DNA of 64,000 nt from Bombardia bombarda (lineage: Eukaryota; Ascomycota; Sordariomycetes; Sordariales; Lasiosphaeriaceae), in contig JAULSR010000008.1 of the NCBI GenBank assembly GCA_030512295.1, positions 186,001 to 250,000 of the forward strand, given 5' to 3'. Every line of letters begins with the position of its first letter. Position 1 is the first letter of the stretch. The position numbers and the translations under genes are program-made. Of this stretch, positions 8,955-20,500 are shown piece by piece. The notes below the pieces were generated by a model, which was given only the letters and a program-made list of their open reading frames with translations, did no database searches and was not told the origin of the DNA.

Positions 8955-11864
8955 ATGGTTCGCCGGACTTACTCAGTGGACGAGCTCCTCAGCCTGCGAA
9001 GAGGTCAGGTCAACAATCTCATCCCGAGATTGGCTCGAAACCCTGAGTTATGTAGGTTTATATCCACATCCTGCCCTTATTGTGTCATCGCTGATTAGAT
9101 TGAGCTTGTAGCCGACATCGTCCGCGACTCTTCAAGCGAGTCTTCGGATAACAAACCAATGGGCATAAAGCACAAGGATGATTCATCTACGTCTTCCGAA
9201 GAGCTTCTGTTCAAGGGCAACATGAGCCGTCGCCTAGCCCGCGAGTCAGCTCGCGAACCACCTCGTGAGGTCATCCGGGAAGTAGTCCGTGAAGCGGTTC
9301 GTGAACCTGCCCGCGAGCCAACTCGCGAACCGGTTTATGAGCCAGTCCATCAGGCAGGACCCATTGGTTGGAAGTACCGTGGTCGAAGTGAATCGGAGAC
9401 TCCTACTAACGATCCTGTTGCAGCTCCAACAGGGGTTCCAGCCCAGCGAAGTGAGGGATTCCAACGTTTCTATAAAGCGGTGGTTTCTCCTACACATGTT
9501 CGCGTTACTGCTGGTGGCCGCATTGTCCCCAACAATCGCGGTCCTCCCTCGCCTACGTCTAAGCGGCCCAAGGACAGCTCTGCCATCGATGGCCAAGGTA
9601 TGACGGAGAGAATGGTTCATGGGAAGCCATCCATGCCTCAGATCGGTGTTCCCCAGCCCGTCCCAGTCTTGCCCCCATTCATTGCCGGGTATCCCACTGG
9701 ATTTCAGCCAATTCAGCCTCCTTTGTCATTCGTCCCTATGGCCTTTGGCACCCACCTCTCTCCTGGGTTTGCTTTCCCCCAGCCTGTTGTGACTCCTCCC
9801 ACTATGGCACAGACTGCGGTGGACAACACCCTCAAGGATACACACAACACCAAGCCTGGGGACCTGAGAAGTGAAAATGGTGCTGCCGTAGCAGACAAGC
9901 AAGAGAAGGTAAAGGTAACTCCACCGGAGTTTTTCGATTGCACCAAGCCCTTTTTCTTCAATGGCCAGTACGTCTATCCAGTCTCTGCGGCATTCCCTGG
10001 TCAGATGGGTATGCCTTTTCAGATGGTTAGTCTTCCTCCCGGAATGGCGCCCATGCAAGGGCACATGATGCAACCTGCAACAAATGGATCCAACCCGATG
10101 ATGAGTGCTGGACAATTTGCTCCTTCTAGCCACAATCCTGCCCCTATTCCGGTCGCCTTCAACCAAAATCTCCCGGTCAATGCAAAGTTTCAGTCGCCGT
10201 CAGCCCCTCCCATCTCGTCAATCAGGCTCAGTGAGGTCACCAAGAAGCAGATTGCCGCCTTCAAGCAAGCACTCAAATACAACGAGGATCAACTGCAGTT
10301 CAATCGGCACCAGATTGACGAAAAGGACATGGAGGTCAAGATCCAGACCCTCCAAGATCATATTCGGCGATTCGAAGCCACACTCAAGGCTCAGCTTGAA
10401 CATGAGGAAGCTGTTCTTCGCAAGCCAGGCCAGAATAAGGACAGCAACGGTGCAACTCAGTCCGCAGACCCTGAAATTAATGATACCAGAGTTCCTGCCC
10501 AGCCAGCGGCAGCGTCAGAGTTAGATGAACATGGCAACGCTGGCACACAAGGTGTTCCATCGGGTCAGAATCATCATTCAGTTGATGTCCGTCAGCGCAG
10601 TCGTTCTCGCCCCGGAGTGGACTCCAACCACGGCGAGAGCAGCAGGATGTCGTTCGAATACGTATCCCAGCCACATCGACCAGTTTTTCCTGACATGAGG
10701 AGGCCGGGACTTCCGAGCGATGCTGCCCTGGCGCCGATCTTTCAACCCCGCGGGTATGCATCATCATGGGGAGGCAGCGAGACCTCGCGGGAGCCGCATG
10801 ACATCGCACCGGGGGTCTGGAAGGTTCCTCGCAACGCAATGGAAGAGCAACAATCCAGCAGTCAATCTTTCACGGCATCAAACTACTTCGATGATCCTCC
10901 GGTCTCGAACCACATACGAGCTGAGTCGAACTTTGGGGTTCCATATCTTCTTGGGGCTCTTCCCAAAGGTCTTAATCCTCGTATGGCAAAGGACCAAGAC
11001 TATGTGTACAACAGACCGCTGACTGATGAGGAACGCCGCGCCCGTTTTCTATACTGGGGCAAAGCTCCAAAATCTGTCACCCAAGGCCTACCAAAGTTTG
11101 ACGGAAAGCACTTCTACCCACCTTCTCCAGTCAAGGAGAAAACAGACAGCCCTCATCTTTACGTTCCTTCTGCCCGTGCTAATGCCGACTTTGCGTTTCG
11201 TGTGACCAAGTCCGATGGCGACCCGTTTCGCCCCATCACTCCGATTCAGAGATCTGACGTAGCAAGGGTAGTTGTGGTTAGCGAGGATGGAGGAGCTGCC
11301 ATTCGACACGTCCGTTCGTGTGAGACCCAGATATACAGCGCCTCGAGCAACCTTCGGATGCCCAGCGGCGACGGAGACTTCCAGGAACCAGCGGTAGTAC
11401 TCGAGTCATGCGAGAACAGCGTGGATGGCACATCTGTTGGTTCTCATGAACGCCGGCCGGAGAGACCTGGGTAAGTGATGCGATTTGACATCAGGTAAAG
11501 AAATGCTGACGGACCAAGTAGTAAATTCTGGCAAACGATGCTGAAAAAGGGCTCGACGAGCAGCGCTTTGTCTTCAACCACTGCTCAAGGTCTCTTGCCT
11601 CAATACTCGGGAAATGCTGCGGCATCGCTTAGCCCGTCTGTCAACAAGAATCCAGTGTCCCCTATTCGTGAGACCTCGCCGGTCAGCAAAAGGGATTCGG
11701 ACTACAATGAGTTTGGTGAAGGCGGTGTGCTTCTAACTCCAGCTACTGAGAAACGTGGTGAGAATCGCCCGCCAAAGAGTGTGAGTTCGCTCGAGGACCA
11801 GTTCAAAAACATTTCGGCGAAAGGATCCGACCACCGCGACTTGACTCCGACATTTGGTATCTAA
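8955..11864 (+). CDS. Probable eIF4E-binding protein (Caf20/4E-T-like N-terminal motif)
   Basis: Three exons: 8955-9051, 9112-11470 and 11522-11864; introns 60 and 51 nt (GTAGGT and GTAAGT donors); product 932 residues. The N-terminus MVRRTYSVDELLSLRRG carries the canonical eIF4E-binding motif Y-x4-L-phi (Tyr6, Leu11, Leu12). It closely resembles the N-terminus of yeast Caf20 (KYTIDELFQLK) and the human 4E-T motif (YTKEELLDI). The rest is mostly disordered: an Arg-Glu-x-x repeat at about 75-111, long Pro/Gln/Met-rich stretches, and one predicted coiled coil (about 395-450, SEVTKKQIAAFKQALKYNED onward). Near the C-terminus are NPRMAKDQDYVYNRPLTDEE and, in exon 3, KFWQTMLKKGS. Such architecture fits a translational repressor or mRNA-decay scaffold like 4E-T. 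Function is inferred from the motif; I recognise no globular domain. The start is supported by the motif and an ACC-ATGG context. Confidence 0.6.
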
Positions 11865-12750
11865 TTGGTGATGGAATTTTTATGAAGGGAGGTAGTGATT
11901 AGGCACCGCATATTTTCTTTTGACAAAGTATCTGGCAGTCCTTAATAACCCTTAGGACTGTCGACTCACGATGAACATCACCGCCATCACTTTTCCACAT
12001 AATTCTTATTGTTAGATTTGAGGCTTCGGGCTATATCGTTCTGTAGAAGATTACGGGCCGCACGGTGTGGTCTATAATGAGAGAGTATGAGATAACATGG
12101 GCAGCTTACTATTAGATCATGCAAAATAGGTCTTTTGTAGCACAAGAAAAGCACTTTATTACTTGTGTCGTTGGTGATGCCATTTGTGTGTACCACATGC
12201 AAAGCCGTTCTTGAGTCTCATCATGTGCAACAGCGACATTCGCACGAGGTGTAGGCAGATGGACTGAGTAGAAAATAGTACAAAGATGAATGCATGACCT
12301 ATTGTAACTCCTCCCCCTAAAAGAATCCCCTTTCCTGTCTATAAAAACCCGACAGACAGACAGACAGACAGACAGACAGAAACATACAGGAAAATACACA
12401 ACGCCTAATGTCCACAAAGACATGAAATGGACTTAAAATACAGATGGAATTCTGCCGAGAAACAAAAGGAAAAGAGAAAAGGAAGAATGCTACCACCAGG
12501 GAGGAGGAGCTAACAAAGCCAACTAGACCATCGTCTGTTCCGTCCCATGTTCCCCTTTCCCTGCCTATATTCGTTTTGATGTATATAGGGGGTTGATAAC
12601 AGGGGTACGTACGATTGATCATGACGTACCATACATGGAATGACATGGCAAAACATCGCATAATATACATGCCGTTCAAAAAAATCTCTCTCCAGGCATT
12701 TCCTCCTTCTTTCTCAATATCATTACTTGATAGAAGTAGCTGGTAGCCGG
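11865..12750. other. Convergent intergenic region with a GACA microsatellite
   Basis: 886 bp between the 3' ends of the eIF4E-binding-protein gene (+) and the membrane-protein gene (-). It contains the GACA repeat at 12351-12380 and AT-rich 3'-end-like sequence. No coding frame with protein features is seen on either strand. Confidence 0.45.
12351..12380. repeat. (GACA)n microsatellite
   Basis: Thirty bases of perfect GACA repeat, about 7.5 units, in noncoding sequence downstream of two converging genes. Confidence 0.95.
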
Positions 12751-14649
12751 CTACCTCTCCCACCCGCCGGCGCTCCTCCTCCCCTTCTCGCTGCCCATCC
12801 CCCCAGCATACTTGGCCTCCTCCTCCTCCCACTTCTTCCTCTCCATGGTATCTCTATCCAGATACGCCCTGGCGAACCGCCAGGCCTCGGTATCAGCGAG
12901 GTTCCAGGCCTCGACGGCGCTGCGCACGGCCAGCTCCTCCTTGGTGGCGCGGCTTTTTGTCTTGGCGTCGCCGACGATGGCCTGGGCGCGGGCGAGCAGG
13001 GGGGGCTCGAGCTGGAGCTCGTCGGGGGAGGCGACGGGGCCGTCCTTCGGGTCATGCTGCGGGGGCGGGGGACGGCGCTCGGGGCCGGGGACGGGGGTCT
13101 CGCTCTTGCCCTCGTCGGCCCAGGTGGCCTCGGTGGGGATGTCGAAGCCAAAGTGCCAGTCGAGGTCGTCGGGGAGGCGGCGCTCGGCGAGCAGCCAGAG
13201 GGTGTGGGCGGCGCCGTGGGGGGAGGCGACGGCGGACTTGAAGCGCATGACGCGGGGGGCGCCCGAGACGCCGGCGCCGCAGAGCTCCTTGGTGAGGTCG
13301 GCGAGCCAGGGGTCGCGGTCGGTCATGGAGCGGCGGATGTAGGACGTGGTGAGGGAGTCGCGGAGGGCGTTGAGGGTGGCGGCGGTGTAGGGGTGGGGGA
13401 CGGTGCCGATGGTGTAGAGGGAGGAGGTGTTGGTGTAGTGGGCGGGGGTGGCGATCTTCATGGGGTGGGAGGAGACGCAGGGGGAGCATTTGGGGCGGTT
13501 GGGCGGGCAGGAGGCGGCCATGGGGGACTCGGGGCAGTGGGTGAGGCGGAGGGCGAGCTCGTAGGCGGGGCCGATCATGTGGGTTGTGTGGTGGGGCAGG
13601 GGTTTCATGACGGCGATGCCGGAGGAGAAGAGGTTCTGCCAGGTGAGGTGGAGGTGGGAGGTGATGAGCTGGTTGAGCTGGGTCAGGCCGACCGAGGGGG
13701 AGGAGCCGGTGATGGCGTTGCCGACTTTGGCGTAGTTTGTGGCGACCTCGCGGGTGGAGTAGTAGGCGAGGGCGTGGGGGACGGCGTCGACGAAGAAGGG
13801 GCTGTTGGCGTCCTTGTCGGCGAGGGAGGCGGCGAGCATGTCGTTGACGGCCTTGAGGTTGGGGCTGGCCATGGCCTGCTTGATGGCGGCCGAGATGTCG
13901 GGCTTGGCGCCGGCGAAGAGGCCGTCGTCGAGGTCCTTCCAGCGGGTCAGCCTGGGGAAGAGGCCGCGGCGGAGGTAGGTGAGCAGGGGGTCGTCGTAGG
14001 CGCCCATGGGGTAGAGCAGGTGGTGGGCCAGCAGGCCGCCGCTCATGTTCTCCCAGGCCAGCCAGCGCATCAGGTCCGTCTTGAAGGCTGGGGTGATGTC
14101 GTCGCGCTTCTGCAGCTCCTCGTAGAGGGGGTTGTGGAGGGCCTCGGCGGGGCTGAGGATGATGGGCTTGAAGCCCATGGCCCACCAGGCGCGGCGCCAG
14201 GTCAGGAGCAGCTCGCTCTCGGCATCCTTGACAGCCGCCTCCTTCTTGAGGGTGTTGTCGTAGTAGCAGTAGATGGGGGGCCGCTCCTGGAGCACGGGCA
14301 GCAGCTGGCGGTTCTCGTCGAGCGTGAGGGAGCTGCTGAAGGGGATCGACAGCCACTTCCAGTTGGCGTACCACGACGACTCGGCGTACGTGTCGTTCTT
14401 CTGGTGCGGGGGCGCGTGGGCCGGCTGCTTGAACGGGCTGAACGACGACACCCACGGCGACTTGAACGACTTGGGAATCGAGAACTTGTGGTCGGCGATC
14501 TGCAGGCTCGGGCCCGTCGGGATGGCGCTCGGCAGCGTGAAGAGCAGACTGAAGAGGGCGAACAGCGAGATGGTGACGAGGAGGAGCGAGATGTGCCGCG
14601 AGCCCAGTCGGGGCAGCGGCCGCCCAAAGAGCACGTATTGCTTGGGCAT
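12751..14649 (-). CDS. Type II membrane protein of unknown function, weakly glycosyltransferase-like
   Basis: Single-exon gene; 632 residues from the ATG at 14649 (GAAATGCCC context). The frame stays open a little further upstream but without another ATG. Residues 1-16 (MPKQYVLFGRPLPRLG) are basic, followed by one hydrophobic segment at about 17-40 (ISLLLVTISLFALFSLLFTL). The remainder is predicted lumenal, a Golgi or ER type II layout. PIYCYYDNTLKKE lies at about 125 and WWAMGFKPIIL near 155-165. FKTDLMRWLAWENMSGG (about 189-205) resembles the DLxRYxxLYxxGG core of OCH1/GT32-like transferases, but the following DxD is replaced by LLAHH. A cysteine cluster (CPESPMAASCPP...CSPC) sits near 370-390. 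The C-terminus (about 540-632) is charged and probably helical. GC-rich third positions leave long shadow frames on both strands. I do not recognise a named family; catalysis should not be assumed. Confidence 0.75.
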   Translation of the reverse strand: MPKQYVLFGRPLPRLGSRHISLLLVTISLFALFSLLFTLPSAIPTGPSLQIADHKFSIPKSFKSPWVSSFSPFKQPAHAPPHQKNDTYAESSWYANWKWLSIPFSSSLTLDENRQLLPVLQERPPIYCYYDNTLKKEAAVKDAESELLLTWRRAWWAMGFKPIILSPAEALHNPLYEELQKRDDITPAFKTDLMRWLAWENMSGGLLAHHLLYPMGAYDDPLLTYLRRGLFPRLTRWKDLDDGLFAGAKPDISAAIKQAMASPNLKAVNDMLAASLADKDANSPFFVDAVPHALAYYSTREVATNYAKVGNAITGSSPSVGLTQLNQLITSHLHLTWQNLFSSGIAVMKPLPHHTTHMIGPAYELALRLTHCPESPMAASCPPNRPKCSPCVSSHPMKIATPAHYTNTSSLYTIGTVPHPYTAATLNALRDSLTTSYIRRSMTDRDPWLADLTKELCGAGVSGAPRVMRFKSAVASPHGAAHTLWLLAERRLPDDLDWHFGFDIPTEATWADEGKSETPVPGPERRPPPPQHDPKDGPVASPDELQLEPPLLARAQAIVGDAKTKSRATKEELAVRSAVEAWNLADTEAWRFARAYLDRDTMERKKWEEEEAKYAGGMGSEKGRRSAGGWER

Positions 14650-15305
14650 TTCGTCTTTTTTTTTTGTCTCTTTTCTCAATCGGATGGGTGCGCAACGGGC
14701 GATTCACATTGGATGGTGGCGGCGACAAGTTGACAAGGTAGACAGAAAGATGGGAAAGAAATAAAGGACAAATTAAGGTCTCTAACTAGGAAAGTTTATG
14801 GTGAAATTCTAAATCGAAGGGGGGTGGGAAAACGAGAGGATAGAAGAGAATAGTTTAGTCAATTCATGGTATCGCTAGAGTTGGAGAGTCTAGAGACTTG
14901 AAGAGTCCCTGTTTGGATGTCGTCGTCACGGACAGACGGCGTGGGTTTGGACTTTGGATGGATCAGCGACAAACACTCGGTCCAATTAGTCGCAGTCGCA
15001 CCAGAAAGGGGGATGCTAAACCAGTAACGCGTAAAAGCGTGACTAGGCACCACATGCCGTTTAATTGATTCGGCTTTCACGACCCAGGGTTGGGGTTATA
15101 TGAGAGCAGTAATGACACGCTAAGCTAATCATGTTGTAGCGTGTCATCTTGCCTGCCGCAGCACAGCAGCTGATCCACAGCCCCTCACCTGCAAGGATGA
15201 GCAGTGCTGTGGACACTGGACAGAACCCCCCCTGTAACCCGTGATACCTTCCCGAGCTTCCTCAGCACTGACGATGCGCCCGACAACAGCACAACAAGCG
15301 CCAAG
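14650..15305. other. Divergent promoter region between the membrane-protein gene and ALG2
   Basis: 656 bp shared upstream region. It contains an ACGCGT at 15027-15032 followed by AAAA, a match to the MCB element. Such 6-mers are expected about 16 times in 64 kb by chance, so this is weak. No coding or RNA gene is seen. Confidence 0.5.
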
Positions 15306-16724
15306 ATGGCTGGCGAGAACGAAAAAGGCAAAAAGACAATAGTCTTTCTGCACCCCGACCTGGGGATTGGCGGGGCCGAAAGACTAGTGGTAGACGCGGC
15401 CGTGTCGCTGCAGAAGCGCGGCCACCGAGTCGTCATCTTTACGAGCCACTGCGATCCCAGGCATTGCTTTGACGAGGCCCGCGATGGTATAGCTACAAAC
15501 TCCCACTCAACTATTCCCACCTAACCAACTTCTCACAAAACAGGAACCCTCGATGTCCGCGTCCGCGGCAACTGGCTGATCCCACCCTCCGTCCTGGGCC
15601 GCTTCTCCATCGTGTGCGCCATCCTCCGCCAGCTGCACCTCCTCCTGCACATCGCCCACTTCTCCTCGGAGCTCTCGTCCCTCCGGCCCAACGTCTTCTT
15701 CGTCGACCAGCTCAGCGCCGGCCTGCCCCTGCTCAAGCTCCTCGCGCCGGCGACATCCCCCATCTTCTTCTACTGCCACTTCCCCGACCTGCTGCTCGCC
15801 CAGGGCCGCGCCCGCTGGTGGAAGCGCGCCTACCGCCTGCCCTTTGACGCCCTCGAACAATGGAGCATGGGCTTCGCCGACCAGATCGCCGTCAACTCGT
15901 CTTTTACTAGGGGTGTCGTCTCGCGCACCTGGCCAGCCCTTACAAAACAAAAAGACTTAAAGGTCGTCTACCCCTGCATCGACACCAAGCCCTCCCCTTC
16001 TGCTTCGTCCGGCGCGAACGACGTCCTCCCCTGGACTGCTTCAGGTTTGATCCTGTCTATCAACCGCTTCGAGCGCAAAAAGGACATTGGCCTCGCCATC
16101 CGCGCCTTCGCCGCCTTGACTCCCGCCCAGCGCGGCGCCGCCCGCCTGCTCGTCGCCGGCGGCTACGACCCCCGCGTGGCAGAGAACGTGACCTACCACG
16201 CCGAGCTCGTCGCGCTGGCCACCGGTGATCTGGGCCTGCGCACCGCTACTGCCAAGACGGTCGTCACTGCGCTGAATGTGCCCCAGGACGTGCAGGTTCT
16301 GTTCTTGCTGTCTGTCCCGGGGGCGCTCAAGGATATGTTGTTGCGGTCCGCGCGGCTGCTGGTATACACGCCGAGCAATGAGCACTTTGGGATTGTGCCG
16401 CTTGAGGCGATGCTCAGGGGGGTGCCTGTGCTGGCGGCGGATAATGGCGGGCCGACGGAGACGGTGGTGGAGGGGGTCACGGGGTGGTTGAGGGATCCGG
16501 GGCAGGTGGGGAGGTGGACGGAGGTGATGGACACGGTGTTGAATAGGATGGGGGAGGCGGAGTTGAAGGAGATGGGGAGGGCGGGGGTAAGGAGGGTGAG
16601 GGAGAATTTTGCAGAGGTGCAGATGGGGGAGAGGTTGGATGGCATCTTTGATGACATGTTGGAGAGGGCGTCGAAGAAGGGGGTGGTGAGTGAGGGGGGA
16701 GGAGTCCCATTCCGTTGTTGTTGA
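15306..16724 (+). CDS. alg2: ALG2 alpha-1,3/1,6-mannosyltransferase
   Basis: Adds the second and third mannoses to the dolichol-linked N-glycan precursor on the cytosolic face of the ER. Two exons: 15306-15486 and 15544-16724, intron 57 nt (GTATAG donor, AAAACAG acceptor); 453 residues as read. Features in order: KTIVFLHPDLGIGGAERLV (about 10-28), the GT4-family N-terminal signature; VRGNWLIPPSVLGRF; FVDQLSAGLPLL; IFFYCHFPDLLLA; NRFERKKDIGLAIRAF; and the C-terminal GT-B motif EHFGIVPLEAM with the EX7E glutamates at about 340 and 348, followed by PVLAADNGGPTETV. The start ATG (CCAAG-ATGG) is the only in-frame ATG. The frame ends KKGVVSEGGGVPFRCC without the hydrophobic C-terminal segment expected for fungal Alg2. 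That segment is encoded in another frame immediately downstream, beyond a run of six G (16694-16699). See the finding on this frameshift. Confidence 0.92.
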
Positions 16725-17527
16725 TGGTTGCCGGGGTGTTTGTGGCGTCGGTGGTGTTGTTGTTGTTGAGTCCGGCGAGGGAGGAGTCTTATGACGTTTA
16801 GGTAGTGATGGATGGCAATGTTAACATAACCGCTATTGTTCAGATAGACAATATACGTATACCAATGAATCAGTAAGCAGTCTCGCAGTCCCATTCCCCT
16901 GAATATACGAGAAGGGACATTTGCATTCAGCTTGTACAAATTCAAAACCCCCTTTCACTCGCGTTTTTCCTTTACTATGTTGTGACACACCATCTTGGTC
17001 CCCTTTGACACAACAATGGCGATTCATCAAGACAAGAACCAAACAGATAGTATCAAGTTGCCCAATGAATAATTTCTTTCTCAATGATGATAACCCTCAA
17101 AACAATTATCGCTGAGTATTTAGACTTCTACACACATAAGTATAACGATATATCTCGCCGAGTCTCAGTCTTTCTCTCTAAGTAGATACATAACTCCAAG
17201 CCCAGACCCTAATGCCCAGTCCCCAAGCCCCCAAGACCATAAAAACAATCATAGAATAAGTAGTAATGTAGGCAATAATAGTTCATGATTCATATCCTTG
17301 ATACCAAAACACCCAGCCCGAGCGAGAGCGCGCCACAATAACCGTACCGATACCACCCACCCACAGCGCACTCGATCGCTCACCCAGAGCTGCTCCCATA
17401 AGAAAGAACTAAAACAAATTCCCTGCTGTTCTGCTGCCATCCCACCAACCTAACCGAGCAATCTGAACCGACCCCTCCTCCCATCCATCATTTTCCCCAA
17501 AAGACATCAGAACACGATTTCCCTAGT
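16725..17527. other. Convergent intergenic region between ALG2 and the large disordered-protein gene
   Basis: 803 bp. Bases 16725-16801 probably encode the displaced ALG2 C-terminal hydrophobic tail in another frame. The rest is AT-rich 3'-untranslated-like sequence with no supported gene. Confidence 0.5.
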
Positions 17528-20500
17528 TCAGTCCCAAACGCCCACATCCATCAACCCCGACAGACACCCGGCATTGCTGTTATTTTTAGTGCTACCAATA
17601 TCATCCACCTCATCACTCTCCACCAGTTGGCTGGCCTGCTCCTTCTTCCCCTTGACCTCCCTCCTCGCCTTCTCCAGCTCGACATCCACGTCCCACGCAT
17701 CTAGAAAGTCATCCAGGTTCTCCAGCACGGCACTGACGTCATCAATGGGCCCATCTTCCTGCTGCAGCTGCAGCAGCGCCGATGGCCCAGGGGCCATCTC
17801 CCTTGCCAGTTGCTGCGACGGCTCATCCATGTCATATTCCTCCTCCTGATGTTGCTGCTGTTGTTCTCCTCCTGTGATTTCCGAGTGTCCGTCGACGTAC
17901 ATCGACTCATCATCTTCCTCAGCTGCAGCAGCAGCTGTAGGAACAGCAGCGGAGCCAGTGGCAAGAGCACTATCCGCCGCCAAAAACGCCTCCGCCATGG
18001 CCTCCACCGCCGGACTGCCACACACCTGCTGTGACGCGCTGGGCAGCAACCGCTTGCTCATGCGCGGCACGACCGGGGTGTTGGCAGCGCCGATAGCTCT
18101 AGCAGCAGCAGGACGGCGACGGCGACGGCTCGCCATAGCGGCAAAGTGCTTGCTGAACTTCTGACCCTCTCCCACAGGTAGGGGCTTCGTAGCCAGGATA
18201 CCCGTCAATGGCGGTGGTGATGCAGCCCGAGAATCTCTTGTTGGCAGCTCGGCGCCGGGTGGCGAGGATAGTACACTGATATCATTTTGTTGTGCGTCGT
18301 CGTCGCCGGGTAGAGGGCCCCATGAGACGCGCTTGTTGATACTTTTCCTTTTTCTGATCTTGTTCTTCTTCCCTGTGGACAATATGGATTTCCTTCTGGA
18401 TGACTGTGACTGGGGTTGTGTTGATGCCCATGGGTTCTTGGAGATGGAAGCGCCGAAAAGATTCTGCAAGGTGGATAACCGTCGCTGACGATGCTCATCC
18501 GGTGAGCTGTCGTAGTTGATATGTCCACTCCTTCCGGGGCTACGTGGTGATGGTGTCATGAATTCTCTGAATGGCTTTATAGACAGGGTGAACTCGGGCG
18601 TGGGCAGACTAGACGCCGGGTTCTCAGGGGTTGATGGGCGGGGAGGGACAGTGATCTGGAGGGGAATAGATCCGGACATGTCAGTGTTTTCTCCGCCACT
18701 CCCCTGTCCACAGGGGGGTAGTTGCTGAGATGTGTGAGTTGCGGTAGCTTCTAGAAGAGTGACAGCTAGCTGGGGGGCAGCAAGTTCCTCAATAAGAAGA
18801 TGAGAGCTACTGTTGGCAGGCGAAGATAGGGGGTTCAAGGGCCGTAAGTCTGGTAGTGCTGGGATCGGTTGGATTTGCGAGTCGCCCCTTGCCCAGGGGC
18901 TCTGAGATGCCGCCACCTGATCGAGCACCTGGCTGACGATGAAAGAGAGTTTTGTGCAGCCGGCATTTGAAGTGGTTTGCTGTGCCTCTGTGCTTATTAC
19001 TGGAGGGGCAATAGCTTCGTTGCCAACCCAGGGACTTTGAGGCTCTGGTGATTGTGTGGGGCTCTCAGAATGGTAAGGTTCGGGTTCCTCAAGGTTGACG
19101 CTCTCCCCAGTTTTTGTTGAAGTAGGCATAGCCTCTTTCGTGGGAATGACTGCTGCAATTGGTGCCGGCCAGGGGCTTTGCCCTACTGGGCCGAGGGGAG
19201 AGCTGTTGGGTATTTTAGAGTTTGCCTTTTGAGTATTTGCTTCCATCGGCTCCTGTGATTTTCCGCTAATTGCGTTGAGTTGGTCGTTTTCTCTTCCAGC
19301 ATCCAAATCCTCCTGTTCCAACGGTCTAGGAGTAGCCATGGATTGTCCATCGAAATCAGATGCTGTCGCATCTATATCCACGGCCATCACCTCTTCTGAC
19401 TCAGCAGTTGAGTTTGCATCAACGTTCGATAATGCGTCACCCATGTGACTGGCCTGCTCGGGCTCATTAATCATAGCCGCCGTCTCATCCACGTGTACAG
19501 TCACAGCCTCTTCAGCGTCCACATCTGAGTCCCCATCGATATTAGACGCTGTTTCGTCCAAATCTGTCTCTTCTGGTTCAACACACACAACAGCCTCTTC
19601 CTCAACCGGCTCGATATCCTTCGGCACAGATACCTCGATCAAATCAAGACAAAGCTCAGATTGGGATGAAAGCCGCTTCGTGCCGCCGCCAATCTGCTTT
19701 CGAGACTGGGACTGAGACCTCGGCCAAAGCAGTTTCTTAGGTAATCTGGTCGTCTCCTCCATTTCTCTCAGCAAGTTTTGGGATGGCTTTTCTGCCGAAT
19801 TGACAGCCACGCTCGGCACACTGGGGAATTCCGAGTCAGACGAGCATGGCGATGCAATCAATGTCGGCCCGTCTATTATTGAAGCTTGGCCGGCTTCGTT
19901 TTCCTCTTCTGCTGCAGAACCATCATCATCACTGCCAATCGGCTGTTCTTCTGTCCGGTCTACACTTTGATGGCTTGCATTCATAACCGACTCTTCGTGA
20001 CCTGCCGGCGTTTCATGCCAATCCTCAATGAGAATGGAGCCCTTCGCGAAGAGAGCTTCATCAAGCACCACCATGCCCGAACTTGTGTTGGCATAGGAAT
20101 GTTCGGGATGTTGCTCGTCCACTGCCATGGGCTCTGGAGCTTCCAAGGCATCTGTATCTTGAATTTGCGTCTCCCATTCTGAAGAGAGTAGGTGAGCTTG
20201 AGCAGAATCCGCACGACGGTAATCCTCAGTCCCAGCAGCCATACCCTCTTCGTGTTTCTCAGACATTGCTTCAGGGGCCATAGCGACAGGCGACTTGGTA
20301 GCAGACAGCCATGTAATCGTGTCAGGTTCGATAGCTTCCGGCTCTGGAGCAACTGGCTCTTCTGTGACAGGTCCTCCTAGAACAGGCTCCTTGACGGTAG
20401 GCTCATTGGCAACGCGCTCCTTGCCAACAACTTCCTTGGCAGCATCAGACTTCCTAACACCTGCAGCAGGCAGCTTCTTCCCCCCAAGTGCCTTACTTCT

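Noticed and set aside
12727..14733. Long open frames antisense to and overlapping the membrane-protein gene (up to 668 codons)
   Set aside because: GC-rich third positions keep the other frames open; their translations are Gly/Val- or Pro/Arg/His-biased with no domain features, while the minus-strand frame has a start, a membrane segment and ordinary protein composition.
15027..15032. ACGCGT between the membrane-protein gene and ALG2 as a cell-cycle element
   Set aside because: A single 6-mer expected many times by chance, and neither gene has a clear cell-cycle link.
17080..17115. TGATGAT...CTGA, a C/D-box-like pair
   Set aside because: The boxes are only about 25 nt apart and there is no terminal stem, so it is not a C/D snoRNA.
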